A stretch of DNA of 40,218 bases from Bryobacterales bacterium (GTDB lineage: Bacteria > Acidobacteriota > Terriglobia > Bryobacterales > Bryobacteraceae), in NCBI GenBank assembly GCA_019261985.1, contig JAFAQY010000044.1:1-40218 (forward strand), given 5' to 3'. The notes below the pieces were generated by a model. The model had not been told where the DNA came from and did no database searches. It worked only from the letters and a program-made list of their open reading frames with translations. This document shows, piece by piece, positions 23,529 to 31,951 of this stretch (position 1 is the stretch's first letter; each line of letters starts with the position of its first letter). The translations under genes and the position numbers were made by a program.

Positions 23529-24734
23529 CTATAGGCGGCCTTTTGGCCACGCAACGGTTTGTTCTTTTTCAACGGGCGCCAGACCCTTGTATAGAAAGCG
23601 TTGCACACGCGCCCCAGTGTAGGTCTCCGTGACGTAGAGGTTGCCCTTCGAGTCGGTAGCCAGATTGTGGCAGCCGAAGAACTCGCCCGGCCCTCGTCCT
23701 CCATCGCCAAAAGAAGTCAATACTTGAAGCGTGCTGCGAAGAAGAATATTGATCTTCTCGTTGACGCCGTTAGCTGCGTAAATGTAAGTCTGCTGCGGGT
23801 CTCTTGAGAATTCCATATCCCACACGGAGCCGGACCGCAGGGTCTTGGGTTCGATGAAGACCTCCTTCACGAAAGTTCCGTCCTTATGAAAAACCTGTAT
23901 GCGATCGTTGACCCGGTCGCAGACATACACCAGGCCATCGTTCGAAACGATAACGCAGTGCGGGGTGCTGAAATTCTTGGGCGGCGGGCCACTCCGCTGT
24001 CCGCTATTCCCCTCATCCTCGACTGCCGCCGGATCGCGTGGCGGAGCCTTTTCATCGGTTGGCTTATTGCCGTACGCGCCCCAATGCCGCTTATATTGTC
24101 CGGTGTCCTCGTCGAATACGATCACCCTGTGGTTGCCGTAGCCGTCGGAAATGTAGACTTCATTCGCAGACGGATCGTCGAAGACTCTGGTAGGCTGCCA
24201 AAAATTCTGGGTGTCGTTGCTCCCGTTATGCACGCCGTGCTTTCCGAGTTGCATCAGGAACTTTCCGTCGCTCGTAAACTTCAGGATCTGGGTATCCTTC
24301 GTTCCGTTTCCGCCGATCCATACATTGTTCTTGTGGTCGATAGTGATTCCGTGATTGCTATCGGGCCAATCGTATCCCGGACCGGGGCCGCCCCACGATT
24401 TGACCAGGTTACCGGCTTGATCATACACAAGCACAGGCGGAGCCACCTTGCAGCACTCGCCAACCTTCAGATCGGCAGCTTTGAAATTATCTTCCACTGT
24501 ATTCGGCCGGTGAATGGTCCACACGCGGTCCTGAGCATCTACCGAGACGCCGATGGTCGAGCCAGTGACCCAATGGTTTGGTAGCGGTTTGGGCCAATAC
24601 GGGTCCACTTCGAACCTCGGCGCCATTACATTAGCCGCATGAACGGCGAAACCCCTCTTTAGAAGGTCGGGCACGGCGAAGACGACGCAAGACAATGCGG
24701 TAATGCTTACGCCCACGTAGATGCTTAGCTTCAT
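23529..24734 (-). CDS. Secreted NHL-repeat protein, PAL-like (copy A)
   Basis: A 401-residue exported beta-propeller resembling peptidyl-alpha-hydroxyglycine alpha-amidating lyase (PAL), which splits alpha-hydroxyglycine derivatives into an amide and glyoxylate. The signal peptide or anchor is about 5-25. The three zinc-type histidines are H128 (DSNHGITID), H259 (STPHCVIV) and H356 (GCHNLATD); the active-site Tyr is Y199 in SDGYGNHRV, and R274 sits in CDRVNDRIQVF. A Cys pair (ECCKV, 94-95) and the N-terminal phrase FEVDPYWPKPLPNHW are shared only with copy D at 30808, its closest relative. The start is ATG 24734 with GAGG 6 nt away. The real substrate is unknown. Confidence 0.8.
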   Translation of the reverse strand: MKLSIYVGVSITALSCVVFAVPDLLKRGFAVHAANVMAPRFEVDPYWPKPLPNHWVTGSTIGVSVDAQDRVWTIHRPNTVEDNFKAADLKVGECCKVAPPVLVYDQAGNLVKSWGGPGPGYDWPDSNHGITIDHKNNVWIGGNGTKDTQILKFTSDGKFLMQLGKHGVHNGSNDTQNFWQPTRVFDDPSANEVYISDGYGNHRVIVFDEDTGQYKRHWGAYGNKPTDEKAPPRDPAAVEDEGNSGQRSGPPPKNFSTPHCVIVSNDGLVYVCDRVNDRIQVFHKDGTFVKEVFIEPKTLRSGSVWDMEFSRDPQQTYIYAANGVNEKINILLRSTLQVLTSFGDGGRGPGEFFGCHNLATDSKGNLYVTETYTGARVQRFLYKGLAPVEKEQTVAWPKGRL

Positions 24735-24828
24735 TAGCCACCTCAAAACGACAGAGTATCTATCCCAAATCAGACTGCACCCGAATCAACACGGCTGTCT
24801 GTTCCGTGAAGTCGCCGATTCTCGTCGG

Positions 24829-25242
24829 TTATTTTGCCGACGGCTGAGCGTCTCCGGCGGAAGAGCCCAAAAAAAGTTTTCTTCCATCTTTGAACGTGAT
24901 GTCTTTGCCATTGGCCTTATTGGACCCGTCCTTGGCCTGATAGCCCGATACCACGATCACAGTTCCGACTTCCAACGTGTTCCGATCGAAGCCATGCCGC
25001 AGCAATGTATTCGGACTGCCGCCTTCCACCATCCACTCGGTCACTTGGCCGTCCGGAGACTTCACGTCGATGCGGAGCCAGGCGTGGGGATTAATCCATT
25101 CCACCTTGGTGAGCGTTCCCGTCAGTGAAACCGGCTTATTGATATCGAACTCCGCCGAAAACGCATGGTGAGCCCAAGCGGGATTCGCAGCCCCAAGCAG
25201 CCCGGCCAGAGCCATCGCTCGGGCGAGTTTCGTTCGCATCAT
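24829..25242 (-). CDS. DUF6152-family secreted protein
   Basis: A 137-residue exported protein of the DUF6152 type. The signal peptide (1-24) ends in NPAWA and the mature protein starts at once with the family hallmark HHAFSAEFD, followed by a small beta-barrel with VEWINPHAWLRID, WMVEGGSPNTLLRHG and TVIVVSGYQAKDGS. The paired N-terminal histidines suggest metal or haem binding, but no function is established for the family. A GGAAAG ribosome-binding site precedes the tandem ATGs at 25242/25239. It lies between the PAL-like copy A and the secreted protein at 25299, all on the minus strand, so the three probably form one operon. Confidence 0.8.
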   Translation of the reverse strand: MMRTKLARAMALAGLLGAANPAWAHHAFSAEFDINKPVSLTGTLTKVEWINPHAWLRIDVKSPDGQVTEWMVEGGSPNTLLRHGFDRNTLEVGTVIVVSGYQAKDGSNKANGKDITFKDGRKLFLGSSAGDAQPSAK

Positions 25243-25298
25243 AATTCTACTTTCCTTTCAAACGTTGGTCTCCGTAGCCGATGCATGTCCGTGTGCGC

Positions 25299-26168
25299 TC
25301 ACTTCTTATCGTTCGCTTTGTCATTCGCTGCCTTCTTGCGGAGATTTCCGTACAGCAGCTCTTCGGTGAAGGGAACACACTTAAACTCCAACAATCTTGC
25401 GTCCTTCTCGACATGCCGGTACAACGGCATGCTGATTTTCCACGGCCGGGAAAATGTTTCGGGGTCTTCGATGGTGGCCTCGTACGATATCGTGTCGGCG
25501 GACCGGGGCGTATAACGTTCGATTACGTGCAGCTTGTTGCTATGGAAGTCGCCTGCGCGATCAAACCATGAATCCGCATTCAGCCCGGTCACATCCACCA
25601 CTAGGGTCTCGCCCTCCCAGCGACCGTTGGACCAGCCCATCCAGCTATCGACGGGTGATAACTTCTTGCCATCGATGTTGATCAATCGCACGGCGCCGTC
25701 ATATTCGTAGTGGATCATGATTACCTTGGCCGACTGAACGATCTGAAAGGGAAACGGCATGTACGTGGCACGCGGGACGCCGGGAAGATAACACTTCGTC
25801 TCCGGATCGAGGGCCAGACGGTTCGCGAAATTCGCCTTCTTCTTTGCCAGCGCAGCCGGTAAATACGGGATCTCGCCGCCCTCGACCACGCCCATACCGG
25901 CTGGTTCGGATCCAGCCGCGCCTGCCTGCCATAGCATTCCAGCGGCAGCCGAATGAGGTTGAAGATCCCAGTTAGCCGTGTTCATCGCCTGCCACACCCC
26001 GTTTAGATTGGGTTTGCCGTCAGCCGTTCGAAGCGCCTTATACGCCACAGTTTGGCTCTCGGCAGGCGTTGGTAGCAGCATACAGGCCCCTACGCATATC
26101 ACGATTGTCCACTTTCGCCAAAAGTGTTTCAAAAGAATTGAAGTCCGGTCCGCTGCGCGGGAATTCAT
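25299..26168 (-). CDS. Secreted protein of an unnamed WEGETLVV family (copy 1)
   Basis: A 289-residue exported protein. After a signal segment (about 20-40, TIVICVGACMLLPTPAES) the mature part starts with the family phrase TADGKPNLNGVWQ. It is beta-rich with the core motif GRWEGETLVVDVTG (near residue 190), then ERYTPRSADTISYEATIEDPETFSRPW. The same order (DGKPDLQGVW, HWEGNTLVVET, VDDPETYTKPW) occurs in the protein at 27535-28533, so both belong to one family, common in Acidobacteriota and, as far as I know, uncharacterised. The start is ATG 26168; the longer frame from a TTG at 26195 has no support. The C-terminus is Lys-rich. Probably first gene of the minus-strand operon. Confidence 0.75.
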   Translation of the reverse strand: MNSRAADRTSILLKHFWRKWTIVICVGACMLLPTPAESQTVAYKALRTADGKPNLNGVWQAMNTANWDLQPHSAAAGMLWQAGAAGSEPAGMGVVEGGEIPYLPAALAKKKANFANRLALDPETKCYLPGVPRATYMPFPFQIVQSAKVIMIHYEYDGAVRLINIDGKKLSPVDSWMGWSNGRWEGETLVVDVTGLNADSWFDRAGDFHSNKLHVIERYTPRSADTISYEATIEDPETFSRPWKISMPLYRHVEKDARLLEFKCVPFTEELLYGNLRKKAANDKANDKK

Positions 26169-26300
26169 CGAAGAACCTGTTAGAACCACTGTCAAATCGA
26201 TCCGCTGGAAATTCTACAGGCAGTAAAACTCCATGTCAATCCCAGCGATCCAACGATAAAAACCCATCGACCAAAACTCAGGAAGAAAGGCAGGGGCAGA

Positions 26301-26329
26301 TTGACTGTGATCGGTGCGTCCGATACAAT
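26301..26329 (+). promoter_or_regulatory. Strong promoter of the HbpS-like/cupin pair, leaderless geometry
   Basis: TTGACT (26301-26306), 17-nt spacer, TACAAT (26324-26329): five of six matches in each hexamer with ideal spacing. The -10 ends 7 nt before the ATG at 26337, so transcription should start at or within a base or two of the start codon. It is the best-matching promoter in the window. Confidence 0.7.
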
Positions 26330-26336
26330 CCCAGGC

Positions 26337-26816
26337 ATGTCAATCAGCCGGTTCGCTCCATTAACTCTTGTCCTTACCACTGCGGCATTGGCGCAGGAGC
26401 TCCCTACGCAGAAGGTGCTCACGCTCGATTTAGCCCAGACGATCGCCCAAGAAGCGCTGGCGAAGTGCCGCGCGGATGGGTACAAGGTGACGGTGACGGT
26501 TGTCGACCATGCCAACATGCTCAAAGCTTTCCTGCGCGATGACGGATCTAATAACGTGACCATTGACGTGGGGCGGATGAAGACGAACTTCGTGATGGCA
26601 TACGGCAGGGCATCGGCTCCGCCCGCGAACGTGGCGAAGGGCGCGCCGCTTCCACTTCCTCCCGCGCCTAACACGATCTATGCCGAAGGCGGCGTGCCCA
26701 TTAAGGTTGGGAACCAGCTCATCGGGGCCGTTTCTGTAAGTGGTGCTCCGGGTGGCGACAAGGACGCGGCTTGTGCCAACGCCGGCATCGCAAAGGTCGC
26801 GGACAAGCTGAAGTAG
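26337..26816 (+). CDS. Secreted GlcG/HbpS-like protein
   Basis: A 159-residue exported member of the GlcG/HbpS family (PF03928), small alpha/beta proteins of which HbpS binds haem outside the cell. The signal peptide is about 1-19 (TTAALAQ). Typical sequences are LDLAQTIAQEALAKCRADGY, VTVTVVDHANMLKAFLRDDG and the C-terminal GGVPIKVGNQLIGAVSVSG, which is the family signature. An insertion of Pro-rich sequence (KGAPLPLPPAPN) sits in the middle. The start is ATG 26337; upstream in-frame codons overlap the promoter. It is followed 23 nt later by the cupin gene, so the two are co-transcribed. Haem or a small organic acid are possible ligands; neither is shown by the sequence. Confidence 0.82.
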   Translation: MSISRFAPLTLVLTTAALAQELPTQKVLTLDLAQTIAQEALAKCRADGYKVTVTVVDHANMLKAFLRDDGSNNVTIDVGRMKTNFVMAYGRASAPPANVAKGAPLPLPPAPNTIYAEGGVPIKVGNQLIGAVSVSGAPGGDKDAACANAGIAKVADKLK

Positions 26817-26839
26817 TTGCTCTAGAAAGGAGAATTAGA

Positions 26840-27454
26840 ATGCGCGTTCGTAGCAAGGTGTTATTGGGTACCAGTTTAACCGTGGCGGCACTGATGGCAC
26901 AGAGTCCGCAGCCGACGTGCAAGCATTGCCAGGCGACTTACATCCCAAAGAGTGAACTGGACGCCTATACAGCTAAGGCAATCAAGTACAACTTAGTGGA
27001 TCAGCAGGTTCGCTCCGTGGACATTGGGAAAAGCCAAGTCGGCATCGGCATGGTCACCCGCCCCAAACTCGATCCGGGATCTGTTCGAAAAGGGGCTGTC
27101 GCGGAACACGAACAGGTCAGCGAGGTTTACTATGTGATCGAGGGTACGGCGACCCTGCTGACAGGGCCGGACCTGGTCAATCCAGTTAAGCGGCCCGACA
27201 ATGAAAAAACCGTCCGGCTGCAGAATGGACCGGGCTGGAGTTCGGATTCCATCACGAATGCTCAAGTGAACCACCTAAAGCCAGGTGACATGATCGTCAT
27301 TCCAGCCGGGACAGGGCATTTGTTCACGGAGATCCCCGATCACATCACTTATATGATGGTGCGGATCGATCCCGATAAGGTCGTTCCAACCAAGAGCCAA
27401 GCCGAATCCGAAGCGGATCTGAAGGAAATTCCCCCGGCACGGCAGGGTCGATAA
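26840..27454 (+). CDS. Secreted cupin-domain protein
   Basis: A 204-residue exported protein with one conserved cupin barrel. The signal peptide is about 1-20. Directly after it comes CKHC, a CxxC that might bind metal or form a disulfide. Cupin motif 1 appears as EHEQVSEVYYVIEGTATL (about 97-114) and motif 2 as PGDMIVIPAGTGHLF (about 148-162). These keep the Glu and at least two of the His ligands, so a mono-metal site is likely. A long loop (PVKRPDNEKTVRLQNGPGW) separates the motifs. AAGGAG at 26828-26832 sets the start at ATG 26840. It is the second gene after the HbpS-like one. Substrate unknown; dioxygenase, isomerase or lyase are all possible. Confidence 0.82.
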   Translation: MRVRSKVLLGTSLTVAALMAQSPQPTCKHCQATYIPKSELDAYTAKAIKYNLVDQQVRSVDIGKSQVGIGMVTRPKLDPGSVRKGAVAEHEQVSEVYYVIEGTATLLTGPDLVNPVKRPDNEKTVRLQNGPGWSSDSITNAQVNHLKPGDMIVIPAGTGHLFTEIPDHITYMMVRIDPDKVVPTKSQAESEADLKEIPPARQGR

Positions 27455-27534
27455 GCGGCCTTTCGAGATCCCGCCGATCTGCAAATCTGCCTGAGGACTC
27501 TTTTGGAGGCAAGCCTCTTCGTCAGCGGAGACCG

Positions 27535-28533
27535 CTACTGTTTCGCTTTGCCCGCCGGGGCCGCCTTCTCTGTCGCGCGAGCGCCTGACAATGAATCCAG
27601 CAAGCCGTAGTTCCCCTCGTGGCAGGCGTATTCAAAGATCGTGTCGTCGACCTTGAACATCGGATAACGCGCGCTCCATGGCTTGGTGTACGTCTCGGGA
27701 TCGTCAACAGTCCATTCGTACATAAGCATGTTCGGACCGGTGCGGGTGAAACGTTCGGTAAGGCGGAGGTCCGGAGTGGTGTTCTCGTAAGAGGTTAGGT
27801 CGGTAAAGTTGGTCGTCTCAACAACCAGCGTGTTGCCTTCCCAGTGGCCGACCGAGTCTCCGTTTACCATCCGGATGCTACTTGGAGCGTGCGGACGCCC
27901 ATCCGTTGGAATGATGCGGACGTCATGAATCTGTTCGCTGAGCAGCGCCACTACACCAGGAGACTGCACGATCTGATAGTTCGAGTTGTAATTCGTCGGA
28001 ATCATGGGAGGGCCCGCGTTTCTCACGGATATACAGCGTTCGTCCGTGGAGCGGTTTTCCGGACCATCGAATTCATGTCCGCGGGCGGCGGCTCGCTTAT
28101 CTGCAACACGCTTTTGAGCCTGCGGCGTCAGGGCTGGCATCTTGCCGTCCGGCGGATCGAATATCATTGACGTTCGCATGTCCGGAGCCAGCTTTCCTCG
28201 ATCGCGCCAAAATTCGTTGTAGTTGCCGACACCTTCGAGTTTGTCGCCGTTTACGCGATCCAATTCTTCCTTCGTGTATTGAGCGGCTTCCTCGGGAGTG
28301 AAAAATTCGTGACCAGATCCGGGGCCTTTGGTGGGCCGTTGAAGGGGCGTCAGAGTTGCACTGTTCCACACACCTTGAAGATCCGGCTTGCCGTCCGGAG
28401 TGCGGGGGACCGTCCCGGCTTTCGTTTCGGGGGCTTTCTTCGTCGCGTTAGGCTGGGCCTGAGCGGCAGGGTAGTGTACCGACAGGGCAGCTCCCACGGT
28501 GAAAGCAAGTGCAAGACCTAAGCGACGCCTCAT
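27535..28533 (-). CDS. Secreted protein of an unnamed WEGNTLVV family (copy 2)
   Basis: A 332-residue relative of the protein at 25299. The signal peptide is about 1-27 (ALSVHYPAAQAQ), followed by TPDGKPDLQGVWNSATLTP, a middle region rich in Lys and Glu, ISVRNAGPPMIPTNYNSNY, HWEGNTLVVETTNFTD and VDDPETYTKPWSARYPMF. The C-terminal end keeps EYACHEGNYGL, with a Cys-His pair similar in position to the Cys near the end of copy 1 (FKCVPF). Function unknown. A strong GGAGGAGG 5 nt ahead sets the start at ATG 28533. It is downstream of, and probably co-transcribed with, PAL-like copy B; the gap of about 73 nt shows no terminator. Confidence 0.75.
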   Translation of the reverse strand: MRRRLGLALAFTVGAALSVHYPAAQAQPNATKKAPETKAGTVPRTPDGKPDLQGVWNSATLTPLQRPTKGPGSGHEFFTPEEAAQYTKEELDRVNGDKLEGVGNYNEFWRDRGKLAPDMRTSMIFDPPDGKMPALTPQAQKRVADKRAAARGHEFDGPENRSTDERCISVRNAGPPMIPTNYNSNYQIVQSPGVVALLSEQIHDVRIIPTDGRPHAPSSIRMVNGDSVGHWEGNTLVVETTNFTDLTSYENTTPDLRLTERFTRTGPNMLMYEWTVDDPETYTKPWSARYPMFKVDDTIFEYACHEGNYGLLDSLSGARATEKAAPAGKAKQ

Positions 28534-28606
28534 ATAGCCTCCTCCTTCGCTCACCGCAAAACTCAGCGCAGGGCCACCCGCGGCGATTTCGAGTCTACAA
28601 CGAGAA

Positions 28607-29533
28607 TTAGTTCGAGGCAACAGCCTTCGATTTTTTTGGGGCGGCTTTCGAAACGTTCGGGGTGGTACCCGCCGACGATGAAGTATAAATGTCGAGAGTG
28701 GTTGGATCGATGCTCAGCCCGTGAGGGCGTCCCTCGACGTGGACTACGTCGAGTATCTTTCCTTCCTTCAAAATCGTGACTGCTCCTGCGTTTACGTCAC
28801 TGACGTAAATCGTGTCATCCGGTGTGATTGCGATACCGCCACGGCAGGGAGCTGCCCAGGTCGTGATGAACTTGCCGTTCTTATCGAAGACGGACAGGCG
28901 CTTGTTGTCGCTGTCGCTTGCGATAATCCGGTCTTGCGAATCGATCACGACGCCGTGGACCAGCTGCATCTGGCCGGGACCGCTTCCCTTGACGCCGCCG
29001 ACGATGCGGATGAAGTTCCCGTTTTTATCGAACTGCACCACCCGCGAGTTGACGTATCCGTCGGCCACAAACAGATCGCCGTTTTTCCCGAAACCGACGG
29101 TGGCCGGACGATTAAACGAATCATGCGAGGAGTCGTCGCCCTTCACGCCCTTTTTGCCGAGCGTCAGTACAACCTTGCCATCAGCGTCGAATTTATAGAT
29201 AACGTTGTCGTTCGTATCCACTCCCCACATGCTCCCTTCGGGGTCGAAAAAGACGGCGTGGGCCTCATTGAACAGGTTTTGTTCGCCCCACGCCTTTACA
29301 AATTTCCCATCTGTAGAGAACACGCGAAAATATGGGGCCTTGCGCACCATGACGACAACCTGTCCCTTCCCGTCGGCGGCTACCCACGTAGTCGTGCCAC
29401 CCCACGGCAAGTTCTCGGGTAACTGAGCCCATTTGTTCATAATGACGTCGTATCGGTCGAACAAACTCGATTGAGCGAAGACTCCCGTGGCCAACGCGCC
29501 GAGCATCATCGCACGTGTGAAAGTCGTTGTCAT
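28607..29533 (-). CDS. Secreted NHL-repeat protein, PAL-like (copy B)
   Basis: A 308-residue exported beta-propeller, the shortest of the four copies. The signal peptide is about 1-20 (MLGALATGVFAQ). The PAL-type residues are H92 (NEAHAVFFD), Y160 (ADGYVNSRVVQF), H193 (LVHGVVID) and H271 (RPHGLSID). The Arg that follows Asp in the other copies (DR) is Ser here (ASDSDN), and the N-terminal HR/NR motif seen in PAL and in the other copies is not found, so activity may differ. The tail ends in a low-complexity Lys/Ala stretch (AAPKKSKAVASN). The start is ATG 29533 with GGAG upstream; the frame extends further but without support. It is divergent from copy C. Confidence 0.78.
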   Translation of the reverse strand: MTTTFTRAMMLGALATGVFAQSSLFDRYDVIMNKWAQLPENLPWGGTTTWVAADGKGQVVVMVRKAPYFRVFSTDGKFVKAWGEQNLFNEAHAVFFDPEGSMWGVDTNDNVIYKFDADGKVVLTLGKKGVKGDDSSHDSFNRPATVGFGKNGDLFVADGYVNSRVVQFDKNGNFIRIVGGVKGSGPGQMQLVHGVVIDSQDRIIASDSDNKRLSVFDKNGKFITTWAAPCRGGIAITPDDTIYVSDVNAGAVTILKEGKILDVVHVEGRPHGLSIDPTTLDIYTSSSAGTTPNVSKAAPKKSKAVASN

Positions 29534-29693
29534 CGACGAAATCTCCGGTCGGAAGTATATCACTTAGTGCTGTGAAAACGGAGCCGCGACAGGCAGGAAA
29601 CCCGCGGCGCTACCTCTCACTTGCCACGTACGCTCCGCTGCATTTTTTCGGACCGCGATTGTGATATCGTAACCACCGTATTACGGAGGTCAG

Positions 29694-30794
29694 ATGAGAT
29701 TCCACAACGATCGACTCATTGCGGCGGTTCTTTTCGCTGGCATGGGGGCATTCGCAGCCGATACGGGGTCTTCGTCGGGCGCGCCGGAAATCGCCTACGA
29801 TTCCGTTCCCGATTTTCTGAAGTTGCCGGCGGATCTGCATATGGGCGAACCTTCAGGCGTCGCGGTCAACTCGAAAAAGCACATCTTCGTTTTCAATCGC
29901 GGCAACAGCACTGGTCCGGCTTACGGCGCCACGGCCGCGCAGGTGCTTGAGTTCGGCCCCGACGGCAAATACATCCGCGAGATTGGACACAACCTCTACG
30001 CGTGGTCTTTTGCGCACACGGTGCGTGTCGATAAGGACGACAATCTGTGGGCGGTCGACAAGGGTTCTGACATGGTGATCCGGTTCAATCCCGAAGGCCG
30101 CGTAACCATGGTGTTCGGGCGCAAGAAAGAAGCTTCCGATGAAGGCGGCCCGTGGACTCGGGTGAATCCGCCGCGCCCCGCAATTGACGGCCAGTTCCGG
30201 CAGCCGACCGACGTAACTTGGGATCCGGAAGGCAACATCTTTATCAGCGACGGCTACATTAATTCGCGCATCGCCAAATACGACAAGAACGGCGACTGGG
30301 TGAAGCAGTGGGGCGACCGCGGAACCGAATCCGGCAAGTTCAATCTGCCCCACAGCATCGCCGCCGACGCCAAGGGAAACATTTACGTCGCGGACCGCGA
30401 AAATAGCCGCATTCAAGTTTTCGATCACGATGGCAATTTTCTGAAGGTCATCAAAATAGACATCCCCGCCCCGGCGAACGCGCGGGTGTGGTACGGAAAC
30501 GCGTTCACGGCCGAAAATCCGCCGCAGGGTTCCAGGCGGCCCGGCTCGCCGTGGGCGATCTGCATCACGCCCGGGCCTGGGACTCAGTATCTGTACAGTG
30601 CCGATTCGTATCCGGGCCGGGTGTACAAGTTGACGCTTGATGGCCAGGTGCTCGGAATGCTCGGAAGCACGGGGCGGCAGTTGAAGCAATTCGGCTGGAT
30701 TCACGAGATGGCTTGCCCCGCCGAGAACGAACTCTACGTGGCAGAGATCCTGAATTGGCGCGTCCAGAAGTTGCTTCTACATCCGCCCAAGTAA
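29694..30794 (+). CDS. Secreted NHL-repeat protein, PAL-like (copy C)
   Basis: The copy closest to characterised PAL. The 366 residues have a signal peptide (about 1-21, cleavage after GAFA), R69 in VFNRGNSTGP (matching the active-site Arg of PAL), H108 (SFAHTVRVD), Y188 (SDGYINSRI), H220 (LPHSIAAD), R235 in VADRENSRIQVF (almost identical to PAL) and H337 (WIHEMACP). All three zinc-type His, the Tyr and both Arg are thus present. A GGAGG stands before ATG 29694. Copy D starts 13 nt after the stop, so C and D are one operon. Bacterial PAL-like proteins usually lack a partner hydroxylase, as here, and their substrate is unknown. Confidence 0.85.
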   Translation: MRFHNDRLIAAVLFAGMGAFAADTGSSSGAPEIAYDSVPDFLKLPADLHMGEPSGVAVNSKKHIFVFNRGNSTGPAYGATAAQVLEFGPDGKYIREIGHNLYAWSFAHTVRVDKDDNLWAVDKGSDMVIRFNPEGRVTMVFGRKKEASDEGGPWTRVNPPRPAIDGQFRQPTDVTWDPEGNIFISDGYINSRIAKYDKNGDWVKQWGDRGTESGKFNLPHSIAADAKGNIYVADRENSRIQVFDHDGNFLKVIKIDIPAPANARVWYGNAFTAENPPQGSRRPGSPWAICITPGPGTQYLYSADSYPGRVYKLTLDGQVLGMLGSTGRQLKQFGWIHEMACPAENELYVAEILNWRVQKLLLHPPK

Positions 30795-30807
30795 ACGCGA
30801 GGCAGCC

Positions 30808-31923
30808 ATGAAACCGAGAAGTCTCGCCGTTATGGCTGTTGGACTTGCCGCTGCCATCGCGGTGCCATCCCTACGCCATAGATCCGCTTCGGCTGCGGGA
30901 AGCGTGCCCAAATTCGAGGTCGACCCGTACTGGCCCAAGCCGCTGCCGAACAACTGGCAACTGGGCGGGATCGGCGGAATTTTTGTCGATTCGCATGACA
31001 ACATTTGGGTCGCGAACCGGCCGAGGAGTTTACAGGCGAACGACAAATACGCCTCCTCAAATCCTCCGCAGGCCGATTGCTGCGCGCCTGCGCCTTCCGT
31101 GCTCGAATTCGATATCGCCGGCAACCTCCTTCAGGCATGGGGCGGTCCGGGCGCTGGCTACGAATGGCCGGATACGGAACACGGCATGTTCGTTGACTAT
31201 AAGGAAAACGTCTGGATCGCCGGTAACGGCGGCAAAGACACCCAGATCCTGAAATTCACCAACAAGGGGAAGTTTCTCTTACAGATCGGGCATCACGGCA
31301 AGACCGGAGGCAGCAACGATACCGAAAACCTGGGCAGGCCCGCGGCGATCGCCGTGTATCCGAAGACCAACGAAGTCTTCGTAGCGGACGGCTATGGCAA
31401 TCGGCGCGTAATCGTTTACGACGCAGATACAGGCGCATATAAACGGCACTGGGGAGCCTACGGCAATAAACCGGACGACAAAGCCTCCAACGCCCGCACC
31501 TTCGAAGGCCGGGGACCGGAACAATTTAATACACCCCACGGAATCGCCATTTCGAACGACGGCCTGGTTTATCTCGGCGATCGAAGAAACAACCGTATTC
31601 AGGTTTTCCGGCCCGACGGCACCTTCGTCCAGGAGGGCTATGTCGAGCGGAAGACGCTCGCCGAAGAGGGGACCACGTTCGATCTAGGCTTCTCGCCGGA
31701 TAAGGAGCAGCGGTTTCTGTACGTGCCGGATGGCGTGAACAAGAAGGTGCAGATCCTGGACCGGAAGCGGCTGGAAGTAATCGGCTGGTTTGGTGGACAT
31801 GGCGGGCACGGCACCGGCCAATTCTTCCACATCCACAACCTATCCGTGGATTCGAAGGGCAACATTTATTTGGGCGAGTCCTTCGGACAGCGCGTGATGA
31901 GATGGTCGTACAAAGGAATGTGA
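30808..31923 (+). CDS. Secreted NHL-repeat protein, PAL-like (copy D)
   Basis: A 371-residue exported propeller, most similar to copy A at 23529. It shares FEVDPYWPKPLPNNW at the N-terminus, the Cys pair (DCCAP, 91-92), GGPGAGYEWPDTEHG and YKRHWGAYGNKP. Putative catalytic positions are R71 (ANRPRS), H125 (TEHGMFVD), Y196 (ADGYGNRRV), H244 (TPHGIAIS), R259 (GDRRNNRIQVF) and H343 (IHNLSVD). The signal sequence is about 1-30 (ending ASAA). It follows copy C in the same operon. The 3' end faces the large receptor gene, with only 28 nt between the stops. Copies A and D probably arose by duplication inside the cluster, with copy A then on the other strand. Confidence 0.82.
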   Translation: MKPRSLAVMAVGLAAAIAVPSLRHRSASAAGSVPKFEVDPYWPKPLPNNWQLGGIGGIFVDSHDNIWVANRPRSLQANDKYASSNPPQADCCAPAPSVLEFDIAGNLLQAWGGPGAGYEWPDTEHGMFVDYKENVWIAGNGGKDTQILKFTNKGKFLLQIGHHGKTGGSNDTENLGRPAAIAVYPKTNEVFVADGYGNRRVIVYDADTGAYKRHWGAYGNKPDDKASNARTFEGRGPEQFNTPHGIAISNDGLVYLGDRRNNRIQVFRPDGTFVQEGYVERKTLAEEGTTFDLGFSPDKEQRFLYVPDGVNKKVQILDRKRLEVIGWFGGHGGHGTGQFFHIHNLSVDSKGNIYLGESFGQRVMRWSYKGM

Positions 31924-31951
31924 TCTCATCGCGAAATGCCCACTCCCCACT

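Noticed and set aside
27500-27520. Intrinsic terminator between the cupin gene and the convergent WEG-family gene
   Set aside because: The GAGG/CCTC stem is only 4-5 bp and has no T-tract beyond four T before it; too weak to annotate.
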